A stretch of DNA of 64,000 bases, taken from CAMBRQ01 sp945870325 (GTDB lineage Bacteria; Bacillota; Clostridia; Lachnospirales; Lachnospiraceae). The stretch spans positions 62,001 through 126,000 of the forward strand of contig NZ_JBNPMC010000003.1 in NCBI RefSeq assembly GCF_050313795.1, written 5' to 3'. Each line of letters starts with the position of its first letter. Positions within the stretch are counted from its first letter, which is position 1. Below are positions 61,416 through 64,000 of this stretch, one piece after another. The translations under genes and the position numbers were made by a program. The notes below the pieces were generated by a model that was given only the letters and a program-made list of their open reading frames with translations, was not told the DNA's origin and did not search any database.

Positions 61416-63182
61416 ATGAAGAAAATGATCGACCTCATTGCAGAGGAACTTGCAGAGGCGTTTGAGAAGGCAGGATATGACAGGTCCTATGCGAAGGTGA
61501 CCCTTTCTAACCGTCCGGATCTGTGTGAATATCAGTGTAATGGTGCAATGGCAGGGGCTAAGGCTTACCACAAGGCTCCGATTATGATTGCGAATGACGT
61601 GGTGGAGAATCTGAAGGGCAGCAAGTGCTTAAGTGAAGTAAATGCCGTGAATCCGGGATTTATCAATCTGAAACTTGATAAAGAATATGTGGCGGATTAT
61701 CTGAATCAGATGGGATCCGATGAGAAACTGGGACTGGAAGAAGTAGAAGAGCCGAAGATGATCGTTATTGATTACGGCGGTCCGAATGTGGCTAAGCCGC
61801 TTCATGTAGGGCATCTGCGTTCTGCGATCATTGGAGAGAGTGTGAAGCGGATTGCAAGAAAGATGGGGCATAAAGTCCTGGGAGATATTCATCTGGGTGA
61901 CTGGGGATATCAGATGGGACTGATTATTACAGAGTTGAAGGAGCGTCAGCCGGAACTGCCGTATTTTGATGATGCGTTTGAGGGTGATTATCCAAAAGAG
62001 GCGCCATTTACCATAGGGGAACTGGAGGAGATCTACCCAACGGCAAGCGGAAAAGCGAAGGAAGATGACGCATATCGTGAAGAGGCTCTTCATGCAACCT
62101 ATCTGTTGCAGAACGGGCATAAGGGATATACTGCGATCTGGAATCATATTATGAATGTGTCAGTTTCAGATCTTAAGAAGAATTATGCGAATCTGAATGT
62201 GGGATTCGACCTGTGGAAGGGCGAGTCTGATGCCCAGGCTTATATTCCGGATATGATCGAGCGTCTGAAGAAGGAAGGACATGCACATATTGACGAGGGT
62301 GCTCTTGTTATCGATGTGAAAGAAGAGACTGACACAAAGGAGATCCCACCGTGTATGATTCAGAAGTCTGACGGTGCTTCTTTGTACGGGACGACAGACC
62401 TTGCGACTATGGTACAAAGAGAGGCGGACTATAAACCGGACAAGATCATCTATGTTGTGGATAAACGTCAGGAACTGCATTTTGTACAGGTGTTCCGTGC
62501 GGCGAAGAAGACAGGCATCTTGCCGCAGGAAACAGATCTTAAGTTCTTAGGCTTTGGAACGATGAATGGAAAGGATGGCAAGCCATTCAAGACCAGAGAA
62601 GGCGGCGTGATGCGTCTGGAGGATCTGATTGCAGAGATTGCGGAAGAGATGTATAAGAAGATTGCCGAGAACCGTACGGTTGCCGAAGAAGAGGCGAGGG
62701 AGACTGCGAAGATTGTAGGATTGTCTGCGATTAAGTATGGCGATCTGTCTAATCAGGCGTCCAAGGATTATGTATTCGATGTAGACCGCTTTACGTCTTT
62801 CGAGGGAAATACAGGACCGTACATCTTATATACAATTGTGCGTATCAAGTCTATTTTGAATAAATATCAGGCAGAGGGAAAATCTGTGGAAGGGCTTCGG
62901 CTTTCTGGCGCTCATAATGAGAGCGAGAAGGCGCTGATGCTGGAGGTCTTGAAATATAATGAAGTAATGGAGAATGCATATGAAGAACTGGCACCGCATA
63001 AGATCTGTGCCTATATCTATGATCTTGCCAATGCATTCAACCGTTTCTATCATGAGACGAAGATACTGGCAGAAGAAGACGAGGCGAAGCAGAAGAGTTA
63101 TATCGCACTGCTGATGCTTACGAAGCAAGTATTGGAATCTTGTATTGATGTGCTGGGATTCGAAGCGCCGGAGAGGATGTAG
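61416..63182 (+). CDS. argS: Arginyl-tRNA synthetase
   Basis: 588 residues. Class I synthetase charging tRNA-Arg. N-terminal additional domain. HIGH-type motif KPLHVGHLRSAIIG near 131, GTTDLATMVQREADYKPDKI, FGTMNGKDGKPFKTREGGVM in place of a KMSKS motif (as in many ArgS), and an anticodon-binding helical end (NAFNRFYHETKILAE). GGAGGAAATG precedes the ATG. Three bases separate it from alaX. tRNA-Arg(CCG) lies 3 kb upstream. Confidence 0.97.
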   Translation: MKKMIDLIAEELAEAFEKAGYDRSYAKVTLSNRPDLCEYQCNGAMAGAKAYHKAPIMIANDVVENLKGSKCLSEVNAVNPGFINLKLDKEYVADYLNQMGSDEKLGLEEVEEPKMIVIDYGGPNVAKPLHVGHLRSAIIGESVKRIARKMGHKVLGDIHLGDWGYQMGLIITELKERQPELPYFDDAFEGDYPKEAPFTIGELEEIYPTASGKAKEDDAYREEALHATYLLQNGHKGYTAIWNHIMNVSVSDLKKNYANLNVGFDLWKGESDAQAYIPDMIERLKKEGHAHIDEGALVIDVKEETDTKEIPPCMIQKSDGASLYGTTDLATMVQREADYKPDKIIYVVDKRQELHFVQVFRAAKKTGILPQETDLKFLGFGTMNGKDGKPFKTREGGVMRLEDLIAEIAEEMYKKIAENRTVAEEEARETAKIVGLSAIKYGDLSNQASKDYVFDVDRFTSFEGNTGPYILYTIVRIKSILNKYQAEGKSVEGLRLSGAHNESEKALMLEVLKYNEVMENAYEELAPHKICAYIYDLANAFNRFYHETKILAEEDEAKQKSYIALLMLTKQVLESCIDVLGFEAPERM

Positions 63183-63185
63183 GCG

Positions 63186-64000
63186 ATGACGGAGAAGTTA
63201 TTCTATCAAAACAGCCACCTGAAGGAATTTCAGGCGAAGGTGCTCGCATGTGAGAACATGGATGATAGCTATAAAGTTGTGCTGGATCAGACTGCGTTCT
63301 TTCCGGAGGGAGGCGGACAGTATGCAGATACAGGGTATCTGGATGATGTGGAAGTGCTGGATGTCCATGAGAAGGAAGGCATCATCTATCATACGACGAA
63401 ATCGCCAGTGGAAGTGGGAACGGTCGTGACAGGCAGAATCCGTTGGAATGAGCGTTTTGAGAAGATGCAGCAGCATACGGGCGAGCATATTGTATCGGGG
63501 CTTATACATGCAAGATTCGGATATGAGAATGTAGGCTTCCATCTGGGGGCGGATTATTGCACGATGGATTTTAATGGACCGATTACCAGAGAAGAGTTGA
63601 AAGAGATTGAGTGGGAAGCGAACCGAGCGGTTTTTCAGAATCTGGATATACAGGTAACTTATCCTTCCAAAGAGGAATTAAAGAATCTTAAGTACCGAAG
63701 CAAGATTGAGATTGAAGGACAGGTGCGTATTGTAACGGTTCCGGGATATGATGTCTGTGCCTGCTGCGCGCCCCACGTGGATAAGACAGGTGAGATAGGG
63801 CTTATCAAACTGGTGAATATGGTGAACTATAAAGGCGGAGAACGTATCACCATGCTTTGCGGCATACGTGCGCTGAGAGATTATGAGAAGAAGGACGAGA
63901 ATACCAAGGCGATCTCGGCTCTTCTCTGTGCGAAAGAGTATGAGATTGCAGATGCTGTCGGACACCTGAAGGAGGAACAGAATCGTTTGAAAGGGAAACT
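63186..64000 (+). CDS. Alanyl-tRNA editing protein AlaX, truncated by window end
   Basis: At least 271 codons, open at the window end. Free-standing relative of the AlaRS editing domain that hydrolyses mischarged Ser- or Gly-tRNA-Ala. N-terminal beta-barrel DQTAFFPEGGGQYADTGYLD, zinc motif QQHTGEHIVSG, and a second metal segment VCACCAPHVDKTGEIGLIKL. The C-terminal part extends as in the long AlaX-L type (AISALLCAKEYEIADAVGHL). Starts 3 nt after the argS stop, so the two are probably co-translated. Confidence 0.9.
   Translation, partial: MTEKLFYQNSHLKEFQAKVLACENMDDSYKVVLDQTAFFPEGGGQYADTGYLDDVEVLDVHEKEGIIYHTTKSPVEVGTVVTGRIRWNERFEKMQQHTGEHIVSGLIHARFGYENVGFHLGADYCTMDFNGPITREELKEIEWEANRAVFQNLDIQVTYPSKEELKNLKYRSKIEIEGQVRIVTVPGYDVCACCAPHVDKTGEIGLIKLVNMVNYKGGERITMLCGIRALRDYEKKDENTKAISALLCAKEYEIADAVGHLKEEQNRLKGK

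Overview
The window looks like a chromosomal segment of a Gram-positive, spore-forming gut Firmicute, most likely family Lachnospiraceae (Clostridia). The reasons are codY, sigK, groESL behind a perfect CIRCE operator, ireB, rnj, DUF5688- and DUF1292-type genes, AGGAGG-type ribosome binding sites, moderate GC, and LytR-CpsA-Psr proteins alongside a dTDP-rhamnose wall-polysaccharide locus. Species is not determined. No rRNA, CRISPR array or prophage was seen.

Layout. 1-5100 is an AT-rich accessory stretch: a TupA-type ATP-grasp gene, an IS66 remnant (tnpA, tnpB, no transposase) fused to the 3' end of an unknown gene, a MerR-methyltransferase fusion, and a three-gene cassette ending in a SecB-like protein. 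5200-18050 makes and exports a rhamnose-containing surface polysaccharide: rfbABDC, two family-2 glycosyltransferases, an undecaprenyl-phosphate sugar transferase, a membrane polymerase, two LCP attachment enzymes and a membrane-anchored cohesin-domain protein. 18100-28900 holds glmS, a polysaccharide deacetylase, a DUF218 protein, a BspA-LRR/VWA/MoxR-ATPase module, an ArsC-like protein, adenosine deaminase and aroE. 28900-41260 is housekeeping: mntP under a yybP-ykoY manganese riboswitch, prmA, rsmE, a cysteine desulfurase with thiI, an HPr-like gene, mtaB, ireB-ruvX-DUF1292-fur-rnj, and the tRNA wobble-uridine pair trmR-trhP. 41300-64000 carries sigK, comM, dprA, topA, codY, groESL, guaB, galM, an amidase, an aroQ-aroK fusion, yqeG, efp, tRNA-Arg(CCG), azlCD, a rubredoxin-flavin reductase, argS and a truncated alaX.

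The most unusual content is not protein-coding. Five long imperfect palindromes (about 240-305 nt) sit directly 3' of glmS, pdaA, rnj, guaB and azlD, each oriented with the gene it follows, including pdaA on the minus strand. All five have the same architecture: a 5' box around GNGNACGGC, a long outer stem, an inner junction with two hairpins (A and B), and in four copies a G-rich 3' box. The stems differ in sequence between copies but stay complementary, while loop and bulge motifs in hairpin A are retained. This suggests a conserved structured RNA, or a mobile palindromic repeat family.

A second, smaller repeat family (about 55-60 nt, one copy followed by a degenerate partner) lies upstream of mntP, of an unknown membrane-anchored protein and of azlC. 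Other notable points are a SigK without a pro-sequence, an HPr-like protein lacking the phosphorylatable histidine, a perfect 14-bp inverted repeat over the guaB promoter, and the SecB-like cassette. All functional calls are from reading the sequence; no database search was run.
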